Shown here piece after piece: positions 1-12,654 of a stretch of DNA of 64,000 nt. The notes beneath the pieces are model-generated. The model did not search any database, was not told the DNA's origin, and worked only from the letters and a program-made list of their open reading frames with translations. Each line of letters begins with the position of its first letter. Positions within the stretch are counted from its first letter, which is position 1. Made by a program: the position numbers and the translations under genes. The DNA is taken from NCBI GenBank assembly GCA_914767715.1, contig OU612066.1:2981001-3045000 (forward strand), given 5' to 3'. The stretch is from Membranipora membranacea (lineage: Eukaryota > Bryozoa > Gymnolaemata > Cheilostomatida > Membraniporidae).

Positions 1-5
1 ATGCT

Positions 6-122
6 TGCCACATCTGGTCACCTTATCAAAAAAAATATATTGCTCAGCTTGAAAATGTAAACAGGAAAGCTTTTAGATGGGCCTATCGCCTCATTGCATC
101 ATTGTTACATCTAATTGCTGTC
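6..122 (+). mobile_element. LINE reverse transcriptase C-terminal fragment
   Basis: The frame starting at base 6 reads CHIWSPYQKKYIAQLENVN followed by RKAFRWAYRLI. This is the typical block near the end of non-LTR retrotransposon ORF2 (W-S-P-y ... L-E-x-V-q-R-k-A-f-R). It runs off the left edge of the window and stops about 40 codons in, so it is a truncated dead copy. It probably sits in an upstream intron of the RNF213-like gene. Confidence 0.6.
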
Positions 123-442
123 TAAATTACTTTATATCTCGATAGTGGAGCCTAACGCTCTGAGTGAGATTATTTGGATCAGATCAGATCAGATCACCTT
201 TCTAGCTGTGTCAATCAACATAGGGATTATCTACCCCAGCAGAAATACTTTCTCCCGGACTCAACTTGCAATCATTTACTTACTCACTCTTTCTCTTCTC
301 ACTGCGATTAAGTCTACCTGGTTCTACCAACTCAGGGAAGCATATATCTGGGCATCACTCTTAAGCCTGGTACCCATCAACTGCATAGCTGTCCCAGGAA
401 CTCATCTGCGATCATGCACGACCACTTGTGCATTGCTGTGAT
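123..442. other. unassigned sequence
   Basis: I see no gene here. The longest open frame has no recognisable domain or codon bias. It is probably RNF213 intron or decayed LINE sequence. Confidence 0.4.
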
Positions 443-568
443 TGGTGGGTACAAAATACACAGAGATCGTGCGATTACAAATACCTTCGCACGAAAGTAG
501 AATTGATTCTACTTTCGTGCGATATGTTGTGCGATATGTTGTGCTGCATTTTGTGGTACCCACAAATT
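443..568. mobile_element. Short foldback MITE with central perfect hairpin
   Basis: Both ends carry GTGGGTAC (left, near 445) and its complement GTACCCAC (right, near 557), giving short terminal inverted repeats about 120 bp apart. At the centre lies a perfect palindrome: 17-bp arms at 487-503 and 506-522, beginning TCGCACGAAAG, with a 2-base loop. A further GGTGGGTACAAG end occurs near 625 without a visible partner. It has no coding capacity. Confidence 0.55.
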
Positions 569-964
569 CTTTACTGATTGCCAGTTCAAAATCTTAGAAA
601 TTCCTGAGATTAAAAAAGCATATTGGTGGGTACAAGGCTTTAGTAAAAATTGTATTGACAAACACTAAACAACTCCCTGACAAAGACAAGACTCCATTCC
701 CAATTTGCTTTTATGTTCCACCATGCAAACGTTCTAAGCCACTTCAGCGGTAGCAAGTTTGAAAAAGTAGTTTCGCTTTAATGATGGCTATTTCCAGGTA
801 TATAAGGGGATATTGCACCCGTCAATGTTTAACCTAGATGTTGTCTTTCTGCATAATTAGCTTTTTATATCCACCACTTTTGCAGAATTGTAGGAGAAAA
901 TTTAAATTGCATGAAAACAAAGATTAACTTCACGGGAGTCTTACATCCAGAAAGTGCAATGCTT

Positions 965-1175
965 TACTAAAGCAAGTTATCACTATCAAGATGATCACTC
1001 ACTTGGTATTTCAATTCGACAAAATCGCTCAAATATCGCTCACTCCAAATGAATATGGTTCCAATCATTGGCTGAGCGATTTGGAAACGAGAGCCTAGCA
1101 GGTATCTCTCACTCACTGAGTGTGCGATCAGATTTTTATTTTGGCTGTTTCTAATTGAAAGACCCCCTGGTCTAT
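965..1175. repeat. Dispersed repeat R3, copy 1
   Basis: This stretch is a diverged direct copy of 58526-58740. Shared landmarks in the same order are CTAAAGCA, TTATCACTATCA, CACTCACTTGGT, AGCAGGTATC, GAGCGATCAGATT-like text and TTTTGGCT, ending at a CCCCCTGG motif. It carries many internal TGAGCGAT/ATCGCTCA motifs in both orientations. It is non-coding and its transposon class is unknown. Confidence 0.6.
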
Positions 1176-1408
1176 TCAATAGTTTCACAAAACACTCAAT
1201 CACATTTAGCGATCCTTTTACAAGAGTGTTAGTTCTCTTTATGGTTTTGCTAAAAACATAGTACCTACTCATATTCCTGAAATGCGTTTTTCCTTCAACC
1301 TAAGAAAAATCAAATAATGTAGACTGCTTCAGAAACAGGGAAAACAGTTGAAAATGGATAATCACTAAATAACTTTCTCACTCTCTCTTTCTAACTCTAT
1401 TCTTGTAG

Positions 1409-4400
1409 CTATGGGGTGTAAAGAGTGAGATAGCCTTGTCATCCACATACCAAGCGATGATTGACACTGGTAATTCAAATATGAATGCTCATCTCTCAAG
1501 CCGACTTGTGAATAAATGTGGAGATAAGCTCAGTAAACTGCAGAAGGTAAGCCTGATGCGGCGGATAATATTTGAATATTTATTTTCTCTATGTTTTTCG
1601 ACAAGCAGGCTATTTGTTAATCATAATTATAATTGTTCACTTTCCTATTGGCAGTATGAGTCAATCATTACTGCAATATTCCATATTGGAACCATGATAA
1701 CTATTATATATAGCTTTTATATCATGTTCATGTCATATCATTCCATATCATCTCATATCATATCACTGCGAGTGCTTTATATATCCAGCGTGTACGATTC
1801 AAACTTATGTTTCCTATCTGGTATAAAGGAAGCAAATGAAGCATGTAGAGTGCGTTGAGCTTGCATAGTAACATACAACATTTAAACTAAATATTATTGT
1901 GAATATAAAAGAAGGATAATATTCAAGATTACCATAAACTGAGTAATTTGTAAATACAAAAAAATAATAACATAAGATGCTTTGCAGTTTTAAACAACTA
2001 TGTTGTGTAAAGTAGCTTAATGGAGAAATAGGTCCATGAAAAAAGAAAATGAGTGATTTGACAGAACCCTACGGAATATTAAATAGTTAAAACATATTTT
2101 ACTGATCTACTTGTAGAAATTGCTAAATTTCTTGCTTGATAAGAGCAAGCACTCTCATGATATGCACATGACAGCCAGGGGAAGGAATTTGACTATGCTA
2201 GTAGTGAATGTCGTCAACTCTCTCTGCCAGATAAACAAAGGTGGCTTTCTCTTCCCTCTCAGAAGTATCATCAATCAACCAGGCTCATGCAAGGTGAGAG
2301 TATACGCTAGAACTTGAACTCTTTGTTCTGAACTTTCATTTTAATTTTGTGCATAATTGCTAGATATTCAAAATCAAAATCAAGATCAAAATTTCTGAGG
2401 CACTGTACTGGTAAATCAACATTACCTTAATTGGTACAGATGGTAATTTCATTCATTCAATACCTGTTATTGCGCCATAATTAAGTGGAAAAAGTTTACA
2501 CGTCTTATTTGTTGAATGAATATTGATGATTTGGCCTGTTTGCATCAATAAAGGACCACACTCATTCTTTAACTGGGTATTAGCATCTTGGTTAGATCAA
2601 GTCATGTATAAATTGAAACTGACAGTCACTCATTAACATTCTGTTTAAGGATGCATACATACCAGCGATTCCCGGCGATAATCAAGGCTACACAAAGCCA
2701 AACACTGCACATCTGCTGCTGTCAACATGTAGTATGGAGCCTCGTGATCTTAGTCCACTGTCATGTGCTGTTCTAAGCTGTATTGTCAACGTGGCTGTTC
2801 TTGCTGTCATCAGACTCAATCCCGGCAAGGTAAAAGAAATATTAGTTTGAAATTAAAGTCATGCCTCATCAAATTGTTTAATTAGATCAACAAGCCAAAA
2901 CCTATTTTTACTCGGAAAATTTCCATGCAGCCTCATTGCCAGAAAATTAGTAGAATCTGTTCCTTGCTTAGCTGCAATGTACTAAAATGTGAAAACATCT
3001 GCTTGACTCATTAGTACATTTTTAATTAGAAACAATGAGGTTAATATGTCTCGAATTTCTGGTAAGTCAGAGTTTAATAGTTGTTGATGAACATTCGAAC
3101 ACTACATGCTATCTACTGTCATGGTAATTGGATGCTTGTAAAGGTATATGCAAATGGGGGTTGGTAAAAAGTAAAAGAGCTGATTTAATCAGAACCCACA
3201 AGTGTTAAAGTTCAGGTGTTAATAGCTCAATAATAAACAGTGTCAACATAACCAAGTTATTTGTGCAGGTCTTGGACCATGTTAATCAAGGGCTTTGAAA
3301 GTAGGCAGTAGAGGTCTTTAGATAGTAGGTTGGAATAATACCCTCAGTCAATAAATTTAGTGTTATGTTGAAAAAAACGGTGTTGTCACCATTCACCATC
3401 GGGTTTTTCTAGATCATCCATCTACATTCCTTTTTTTCAGGGCAAATATATACTGGAGAAATATTCAGATGATCTGCAGGAAGCTGGCAGGTACCTATCC
3501 AGTAAGATTCAACAGAATCTCAATCAGATCTCTGAAAGCTGGGGAGATAACGTTGAAAACTGCCTCTTTCTTGTTCATCAAGTTATCCACAGAATGAGAA
3601 CATGTGAGTTCAAAGTTGTCACTGAATAGACTACTCCAAGAGTATCTTGATGAGCCATAAACCATTAGTATTGAACACATTGAGCAAAATGGTCGTTTGC
3701 TTTCTTTACAGCTTTTTTTGTGATTCACTTATGCTAACTAGAACATATCTATTTTATAGTACCTGACCTGGGAGAAAACCATAATCTTGTCTCTACTGCA
3801 GACAGAGCAAAATGGGAAATTCAGTTTGACGTCAAATACGTAAAACCTTCATTCTCCAACAAGCAGGTGTGTTGAAGCTGAAGGGACATGCATTTGTATA
3901 GTAAATATTATCTAGATATTTCTCAATAATTATGACCTCAGTAAAAGTCTTCTCTACAGACCGGCTGTTTTTGAAAGAAAAGTTTCAATTTATTTACACA
4001 TTAGGTACTATCATAAAAATGATAAAATTGAATGAGTACATTAGTTGATAATTCAACATGGAAACTATAAATGACCTTTTTAAACCTAAAATGTGTAAAA
4101 GTGTTTAAATGAGAGGATGTAATATTTTGTATTGCCCTACTGAGAAGTGGGTGCTCTTTATCGCTCACAAACTTATTAAAATATCTCTTCAAAAAGACAT
4201 TAGAGTTATGGATATGTGAATTGATTTCAGAAGAGAAAAGTTCCCGACAATAATATAAAACGTGATCCAAACTATGAGGGTTTGTGTAAGGAGCTAGCTG
4301 AGAAAAGGTCTGAAAGAGGTGATCTATCATCTGACCATCTTTGGTTTTATATACCACAGCTGACTGTTGCGTCAGCTCTCAATTATCTCAGCGTGAATGA

Positions 4401-7400
4401 GGTATGTATTTACAGATTGGTTGTAGATGTACAGCTTTGCCCTACCACACTACAAGAGTCCTACATGGTATATTTGTTTGTTTTGAGATTCTTCGAAAAT
4501 GTCTACACTTTATCAACCTGCATAAAAAGCGGGTTGTTAAAGGGAAGGCAAACTTAAGATTTTCTATGAGCATACCATACTCTTTGTATTAAATTTTATA
4601 GGAGAAGTTCATAGCACTGAAGGCCCTGATATCAGATCATGATGTGTTAGTTCTCCTGCAGTACCTACCGGATATAATCAACCTGAATTGTGCAATGAGC
4701 ATAAAATTCTCAGGTAAACTCTCCAGAAAGCTGACTGAGAAATGGACCATGAGAGATTTTTGGAAACACTTAATCTCAGACATGGCAGCAAAAGGAAATG
4801 ATCACCTGAAGTTGAGGCTGGAACAAATGGTTGACAGCTTCATCAAGGCATGGACACTCATATTGGTCCATCCTAGATGTGAGTAAACCATAATTATCTT
4901 TCTAGAGTTGTAGCGGAAATATCCAGTTAATGAAGCAGAAGGGTGCAAAATAGACTTTATTGTAACAAATCCAATGATCTGGCTACTCTATACAATTGAT
5001 TATACATAGAGAGATGTGAAAACAGTCATGTCACAAAGAAAAATAATTTAATGATGTTGGAACTGAGCTGTGGTGATGTGATATGTTACACTATTATACA
5101 TAATAAATATGGTTAAAATTGCTCTGCTTATCAGGAGGAGAGATCTTGCATTAAAGCATTCAGTAAAAATTGAGCATCACAGTTATGCTACAAACTCTAA
5201 GATATAAGTTGTGATGCTACAGAAAACAATGATTACACATGTGACGCATAGGCCTCAGGCTGACATTAATGATCATGATACTATTCAAGCATTAACAAGT
5301 TGTATAAACGAAGAAGTAAGAAAACTAACAATATAATCTAATTGAAAGATGTGAAGTGGTCAACCTCTTGGTGACCAGTGAAAGGTATAGGGTATAGGTA
5401 TAGGTAGGGGAAAGTTCATTCACAATTTTTTTGAAAGGTCTGACCAAGGAGCTCCTCTAATTCCTCGGTCTGACTCATAACTTTTATTTTTTCAAATGAT
5501 AGCTTAGGGCTGGGGTACACAAATTGCTGGCAGTGGGCCAATTGTGGCCAACTAGGAACTGTTGTGAGAATAATCATGTGGTGCAAATGCCTTTCTGATA
5601 ATTCATGCCGTGGCTTGAATGCCCTTCTGATAATTCATGCGCATTTTGCAGTCGTGAATACAAAATGGTCTGTTTTCTGACAAAATTTACATGAATTAGC
5701 TTACTACTAGAGACTAGAGAACAGAAATAGATAACATCAGTTTGCTAGTATAAAACACAATTTCATTCACCAATTTACAATTATTCCTTTTAATTTTGAA
5801 ATAGCAACCGGCGTCAAAATCTCTACTACCAGAACTTGAGCTTGTTTTGATTTAGGTTATGGACACATATTGGAATTTCCAATACATCAAGCTGGCCCAA
5901 AAGAAAAACCCAAATGCTAGTAGAAAATTCCCCTATATTGTTGACATCCTTTCTGACATGATAAATAGATTTTTGGTCGAAGGAGTTTTCCCAAAAGAAT
6001 GGAAATCAGCTAGAGTCACACCTATTTTTAAAGGTGGAGATAGAAATGTTCCATCCAACTTTCGACCAATCTCAGTTTTACCAATTTTATCCAAAATATT
6101 TGAGAAACACATCAATATTCACCTTCAGACATATTTAGAATCAAAAATCTATACAATTGACAGTCAGGTTTCAGAAAAGGTTTGTCTTGCGCAGATGCTG
6201 TGCATAAGATATTTAGTGATTGTCTAGACTATATATCTCAAGGTTATTACATTTCTATAATATTTTTGGACTTACAAAAGCGTTTGATTGTGTTGATCAT
6301 GCTATATTTCTTCAGAAATTGTCTAGATATGGCATAATTGGATCATCCCATAAACTGCTAGCTTCTTTATTAAATGATGGAAAACAATATGTAACATTCA
6401 ACCAGTACTACCTATTCGGAAAGGTGTCCCTCAAGGCTCAATCATTGCCCCAACATTATTTCCTATATTCATCAATGATCTTTTAAACTTACATCTTTTC
6501 TCTACTGTCAATGATTACGCTGATGGTACTACTTTAGTCGTCAAAAGCCACAACATTTTTCAATTAGAGAGATCTTGCAATATTGATCTCAGTGAGATAA
6601 ACCAATGGTGTAAGTCAAACAAAATGGTGATCAACACAAAAAAATCACACTATCTTCTTTGTAATGCATCACCCAACACAAAATTTTCATTATCAATTTC
6701 TGGAGCTTGAGAGACAAGCCAAAACTGAACTCCTTGGCTATATGATACACGACACACTTTCATGGACTGATCAGGTTGAATATATTTCAAAAAAGCTAAA
6801 GGCTAATTTTGCACTTTTTCAGCAATGCAGATTTTGTATTGGAAGGAAAGCGGCGATGACATTTTACCACCATTTCATTTTCTGTTATCTACTCTATGGT
6901 ATTCATATTTACTATAACTTAGCCCCTGCTCACATAAAAAAAACAATATTTCTACTACAGAAGCAGGCTTTTAGGCTTATTGCCTTTGTTCATTTCATTC
7001 CAAAGCATCTAATATCAACACAGGATCTTTCAAGATCATTAAATCTTCTCCCCTTACCACAGCTTGCCAGTTATTTCTCTGCCATTTATGGCTATAAAAT
7101 ACTTAATTTGTTGGCTGCATGTTATATATGTGAGCAGGTTTCATTTAATATACATCGTTTTCAGATTAGAGACACGCATTATCTGAAACCTCCATCGAAC
7201 AATTTTCTTTGCAATCTTTCTATAATTTTCAATAGCCTTCCGCAACATATCAGGTCTGCAAACAATTTAAAGTTATTCCGACAATATACCTTCACGTATC
7301 ACATGTCTAATACATAACCATTTTCATTGTTAGTCTTTATTTTCCATATTTCTTCGTTATTTATTTATTCCATATTTATTTATTTTTGTTTTATGTTGGC

Positions 7401-10400
7401 GCAATAGGAAGAACATCATTTTATTGAGGAAGATTGCTTGTCAATGAACGTTTAAAAAAAAATGCAACGCTTAGAAATATCTAGCAAACATTTTTTTCCG
7501 GGGGCCTCCTAGCAGACATCAATAATCCCCAGCAAAACCAAACTTTGCCTGCTGTAGAAAAAGGTTTGGCACTCATGGCTTAGGGGATTTAGCATTACAA
7601 AATTTTTGTTAAGTGATTGGCCTACACACCCATCACAAGTCCTCAAAACCCAAGCGCAACTCCCACTGCAGTAGAGTTTGTATATTTTTAAGGTAACACC
7701 AACAAACCTTTTTGCAACATGCATAGAATTTTACTGATTTTTCTTTTGTGTAAAATAATTCCATCAGCAGCTAGCCTATTGATCGACCAAATTAGCCTTT
7801 GATGCCTACCAAGGCAAGCTAGTATCTAACGCATCACTGTGTTTAGAAATAAGACGATACAACTTATGGGTTGGATGATGTATAAGTAGTATGTTGGATT
7901 GATTTTTTAATAAATGTGATCAAACTGTGTCAGTGTTGACTTCGAAGCAGGTTCGGTCACTGAATACAGTTTGTACAATGAAGAACATGTGCGGCTTTAC
8001 TTGATAAAAGAAGAACTGTACGAGAATACACTCAGTTTCCTTGCCTTCACACAGAAATTTGTTGTTCTCTTATAGTCTGACAAGATCTAAAAGCCACTGC
8101 CTTATCAATAGTTAATCACACATTCTTTAATCGGGCCTCGCCTCATAACCAATTTTGATTTTTCTTTTCTGAATATTTTGCTAAGTTTAAACTCTGTGGA
8201 TCCCGTCATACTTATGCTTGTACTTTATGAGACCACACTGGGTATCTAAAAATTGATACTTTTCGTGGTTAAGATAATCAACTTTGATAACTTCTATTTG
8301 TTCTAGGTAATTTCTCTGACAGCGGATCTATAAGCCGTGATACACTGCTGAAGAATTTTCTGAACTACAAGTATGCTCAGGCTGAAACCTCTGTAGTCAA
8401 ATTGATAAGGTTCTTGTGTGAAGCTCACAACAGGGTTATCAAAAAGCACCAAGTATCTTTCAGGTGAATTTATCAGTAGATATTTGTTGTGCCTCAAGTG
8501 TTCATGCATCATGACTACTAGAAGAATGATTCATGAACACTTGAGTCACCAGTTCTGCCTATGTTTTTGTTGACCTGCTAGTGAATATCAAGCACTCACA
8601 TGTCCCGATCATTTTATGTTTAAAGTACAGCCACACGACTGTCAGCTGTCGAACCACTCAGAAAACATAAGACCTAGAGAAAAAGATTTTGTTTCTTCCT
8701 TACCCATGAAGTTTAGTATTTACCAAGTCTTAGATCAGTGTTGATATTTGCAGAAAATATCATCATATATATATAAGTATATCATAGGTATGTATGTCGG
8801 TATGACAAATTGCTATTGCAAGTTATATAATTAGTAAACTGGCAGGTGGCCAGAATGATCCCCCCTCCTGTGAATGAAAAACCACAGGCACTATATCTAT
8901 CATTGAAGTCTCCTATCTGCATATCCTTACTCTTTGATATTATAATCAGTGCCTTGTGTACTCCCTAATGTCTAATTTTTTATCTCTCAATCTACGCTAT
9001 GAGTGCGATAAATTGTTTTTCAACCTTTGATGCTTATTTTTAGATCTGAGATAGGACTTGCTGAGATAAGCAAGTCAAATCTTGTCATCGTCGAAAACTC
9101 AGACATATTACTGAGTATTATCCGATCACATGCAGAGTATGACATGTCAGTGGATAGTGAGAGCAGGGTATCCTACAACTGGAAAGCTGCAGAAAGGGAT
9201 GTACTCATAAAATACATCATGAACAAACCTTTGATCAACTTCACAGCCAAAAATGTGCCATCATTTGTTTATCAAGAAGACTTCAATCTTCACAATCAGA
9301 TCTGCAGTCTCTCCCCTACTCAGGTATACGTTCAAACTCTCACAGCTGTTGAAACAAAAATTTCACTTCACCAAATTTTCAAAATTGATGATTCAAGCTT
9401 CAAAAATTTGGTGGCATTTTCAATTTTTTGTTTAATATCCAGCAACTATTACAATAACAATATATCTATGTTTCTGATGAATACACTTCAAAATTTTTAT
9501 GACTGATCTGAAGCAAGAGCCAGAAATTGCCCAGTTTTATGCAACAATTTTGTTTAGAATTTCTTACCAATTTGTATTCTAGCTGAGGTTGAGTCCAGAA
9601 CTAGCACTGGCTGTATCCACTGAGCTGGCACTAACAAGGATACCAGATCTGGAAGGTTATCTGAACGATATCCAAGTGATCATCAACTTCATGTCTACAT
9701 CGGCTGTGAAATTGGATGCTGTGCTACAGGAACAAATGCAGAGAGTATTTTCTGAAGGAAACAGTTGTCACCACAGATATTTGTCGGAAAGCATCAAACT
9801 CTATAATATAAAACATGTTTGGATGCTACTGAAATACGCTCAGGCAGACCGCCTACTTAAGGATCAAAACCAGGTAACATGGACTTCTATTAATTTCATA
9901 TGCTACGTCTCATGTATTGATTAATTCTTTTATCCAGGGAGAATGCTTCATCCAACAAACTTTGAAAGGACAACAACTTGTCCCTGTTCCCTTGATCCGG
10001 GGTGAGCTATAAAGCAAGCCTTGTTTTATCATCTGAAATGTTATGCATTTTACAAAAAACGGACATTAAACAAGCATTTATAACTCAAACAATGTTTACG
10101 AAGAGTATTTCTATCGGCACTGCAGCAGAGTAATGTTGCAACATAAGTAAGTTTTTAGGTCATTTTGCTAGACATACTAATTTCTGGTCATAAGCTGATA
10201 CTAATAAACTGTTTTTTCGCACAGAATGTTTATGTTATGTGTACTGCTGAGGCTAAATAAGAAAAATTAGCTTCATGAAAATCTCTGCAGTAGGTTGAGG
10301 GTTTTCACGATAACTTCAACTAACCTTTTATTCATATACTTCTTATTATCATGTAGAGACCTTTCGATGACATTGAAACACATTATTCGAAAAGGATGCC

Positions 10401-11073
10401 AGAAGAGTTGAGAAAAGAACTGAAGAAGTTTGCTTCATTTGGAGGACCAAAGACGAAAGTACTTTTGCACGAGATGTTTGAGTTTATCACTATGACTCTC
10501 AGTAAAGAAGCAATCAGCCAAGATATTTTAGACCCTAACAAACCGTAAGTATACACTGTAGCACTGCCTCTATTAGTAGAATTGTCAATTAATTGGTTGT
10601 TAATTAATTAATGGTTGAGGATTAACAACATTTACAGGCTTCAAACTTAACGATCATCTAGTGTCACATGATTCCTTTGAAAAGATAGCAGTTTTTAGTT
10701 TTATGGGATATACTATATGTAGTTATATAGAATTATAGTAAAAGAATAGTATAAATTGTTGCCAGCAATTTGATCGGCAAATATTTTACTCTTTTCTTAG
10801 AGAGCCTGGATTATCCATCTTTACATAAAACAAATTGTACACAATAGCAGCAACAGGTACTGGGGGAAAATTCACTCTCTCAAATAGCGAATTGTAGCAT
10901 GAATAATTTTCCTTTACAGGATACACACACTGCTTGTTCGGTACATAGAGAAGAACAAGCACCTGGAGACAGCTAGAAACATGCATAGACTAACAGATAA
11001 CTACACAGTGGCTCATGCTGAGCATATATGGATGGAGTTGTGGCAAATTTGTAATAGACGAGATGGTATGTGA
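1409..11073 (+). CDS. RNF213: RNF213-like giant E3 ubiquitin ligase, C-terminal part (12 exons)
   Basis: Exons: 1409-1546, 2117-2293, 2650-2829, 3441-3603, 3760-3866, 4231-4401, 4602-4878, 8307-8463, 9044-9323, 9583-9873, 10357-10544, 10920-11073. All have AG/GT borders and matching phases. They total 2283 nt, or 760 codons plus a TGA at 11071-11073. The N-terminus, AAA+ core and RING lie left of the window. Recognition rests on recalled vertebrate RNF213 C-terminal features in the right order: F-[IL]-P-x-M-P-like YIPAIPGDN, then RDLSPLSCAVL; YLPDIINL with DSFIKAWTLIL; then KPLINFTAKNVPSFVYQEDF (human has KPRLSLKGIPTLVYRxDW); IKHVWMLLKYAQADRLL; RPFDDIETHYSKRM; and an ending HIWMELWQICNRRDGM. 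RNF213 proteins are cytosolic AAA+ ubiquitin ligases acting on lipid droplets and on intracellular microbes. This C-terminal domain packs against the E3 shell. The RZ finger is not seen (see findings). A possible polyA signal AATAAA lies at 11368-11373. Exon 1 may not be the first exon of this region. Confidence 0.88.
2650..2829 (+). other. RNF213: RNF213 exon 3: junction where the RZ finger should be
   Basis: The 60-codon exon begins DAYIPAIPGDNQGY and continues TKPNTAHLLLSTCSMEPRDL, then SPLSCAVLSCIVNVAVLAVI. In vertebrate RNF213, as I recall it, the (F)LPTMPEDM motif precedes the RZ-type zinc finger (Cys/His-rich, about 60 residues, with a CPNGHP-like core). The segment TGHVLG...RELPPVVFLLIRLL follows it. 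Here both flanks sit next to each other inside one exon with no zinc ligands between them. Introns 2 and 3 show no CPNGHP-like exon in any frame I checked. Confidence 0.65.
5855..7470 (+). mobile_element. Degenerate non-LTR retrotransposon (LINE, CR1/jockey-like) in RNF213 intron 7
   Basis: Reverse transcriptase motifs appear in order, split by frameshifts and stops: KEWKSARVTPIFKGGDRN and FRPISVLPILSKIFEKHI (motif 1/2), FLDLQKAFDCVDHAIFLQKL (A), KGVPQGSIIAPTLFPIFIND (B), then NDYADGTTLVV, where the catalytic YADD has become YADG (C), INQWCKSNKMVIN (D), and a long C-terminal frame at 6664-7317 (LELERQAKTELLGYMIHDTL ... LFRQYTFTYHMSNT). The 3' tail ends in an A-run near 7455-7463. It is a dead copy in the same direction as the host gene. 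A second 3' copy lies at 31484-32597. Confidence 0.85.
8493..8545. repeat. Hairpin 30 bp downstream of an RNF213 splice donor
   Basis: Perfect 14-bp arms CTCAAGTGTTCATG (493-506 of the 8-kb block) and CATGAACACTTGAG (532-545) are separated by 25 bases. It begins 30 bp after the exon 8 donor at 8463. It could be a miniature element remnant. An RNA hairpin at this place might affect splicing, but that is inference. Confidence 0.5.
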
Positions 11074-12646
11074 TTCTGTGATGGCACTCAAGTATCTCAA
11101 GGATCCGAGCATACAAAACCATCAGCTTAGTTTTTAACTGCACTGTTTGCTATGCGAAAGACTATTATGATGGGCTTGCTTAGCATACTGCAGTTATATA
11201 TTCTTACTTCATTTAACTGCAGCTTTAACGCATGATATTCATGTTTACTACGAAAGACATCTTAATACAATAATCAACAATTACCACAGCATAAGTATCT
11301 TAAAAAATCACTATGTCTGCAAAAAGACACACAGCAATCAAATGATTTAGCCTAATGAGAATACATGAATAAATATTTATAGTAGTTGGCTAGTGGGATA
11401 CACAAGTTGCATTTTCTCCATTGTTTGATAGGTTGTATAACATGCAATCATTATATAATGATGCTACATGTATCTATCTATTTACAGAATAAAAAATACT
11501 GATTCGGTACTTAACAGATGTCTTTGATAACTTTGGGCACTGTGCCTCCAGCTGTGGGATATCACAATGCTAACTGATTGTGTGCGCTACACAGCATAAA
11601 CAGCATCACTTCAAAGTCATAGTCAATCCAGATTAAACCGAAATATATATCCAAATCTAATATGTAGAAATTAACATTGTAAACTGCGTCTATTTGTAAG
11701 TGTAAACTCAAATCTTATCTCATAATATGACGGTTTGTTAAACATGACAGAACTTTCATCAAGGCCTGTAGATTTAAGTTCGTTTAGAGGCAATATCCTC
11801 AATCATAAAAACTTCACGGTACACAATACAATACTCATCAAGTACATCAGCTATTCCATTGAAATGGGATTATTAAAATTTACAGCTGAAATTTTAATTT
11901 ATTTCTCTGAAATGTCGGTTTTTTCAGCCCTATCAGTATCAGCATTCGAAATTTTTGAGATCTCTCAGGGGTCGGTTCCTAGTTGTTGGCTGTAAAGAAA
12001 AGTTGTTTAGTTTGATCAAAGTTCTCACAAAATTACTTCGCATTTTTCCAGCCTTTCAAATTTTGGATTGAACAGGGTTAAAAGGTGGCAACATGGAAAT
12101 ATTTCTTTCTAGATCAATTTTATGTTGATTCCAAACGCTAAGGTGATTTATCAGTTTGGACAAAAAATTATTGTGTTGTACCCACTAACCCTAGGCACAG
12201 TTTCAACAACTTTTCGCACCCCAAATGTGTGACGAAATGTCATGACATTGCAACAAAGTTCGATATTGCGTTTTTAAGCGTTATTATAAAATGAAAATGG
12301 GGGAAGCAATTCTGTTGGGGTTTTAATTTCTGCTCAACAAATTTATTCTGACTGATGGTTGGCACCCCAACAGTATATGGCATCAAACTTATTCATTAAT
12401 GTTTGCTGAGAGTATTGATAAATTTCATAAAAAAAAACATGTCTTAATCAAATACAGCATAAAAAGTACAAGAAGTAAACATACAGCTGCTGATTTGCTT
12501 TTATGACTTGCACACTCATGAGAAATCAACTTGTGTTTGTTATTCACAATGTCTAAGCAACAGGTCATGTGACTTCATCGACAAACACAGACTTTTCTAG
12601 GGTCAGTGTAGGGGAATCATCACGTTATAATTACAATTTTGTCAAT
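11074..12646. other. 3' flank of RNF213 and intergenic DNA, no gene seen
   Basis: AT-rich sequence with an AATAAA at 11368-11373 that could serve as the RNF213 polyA signal. Open frames here (for example 11735-11995) are low-complexity and show no domain. I see no other structure. Confidence 0.5.
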
Positions 12647-12654
12647 CCGATAAC

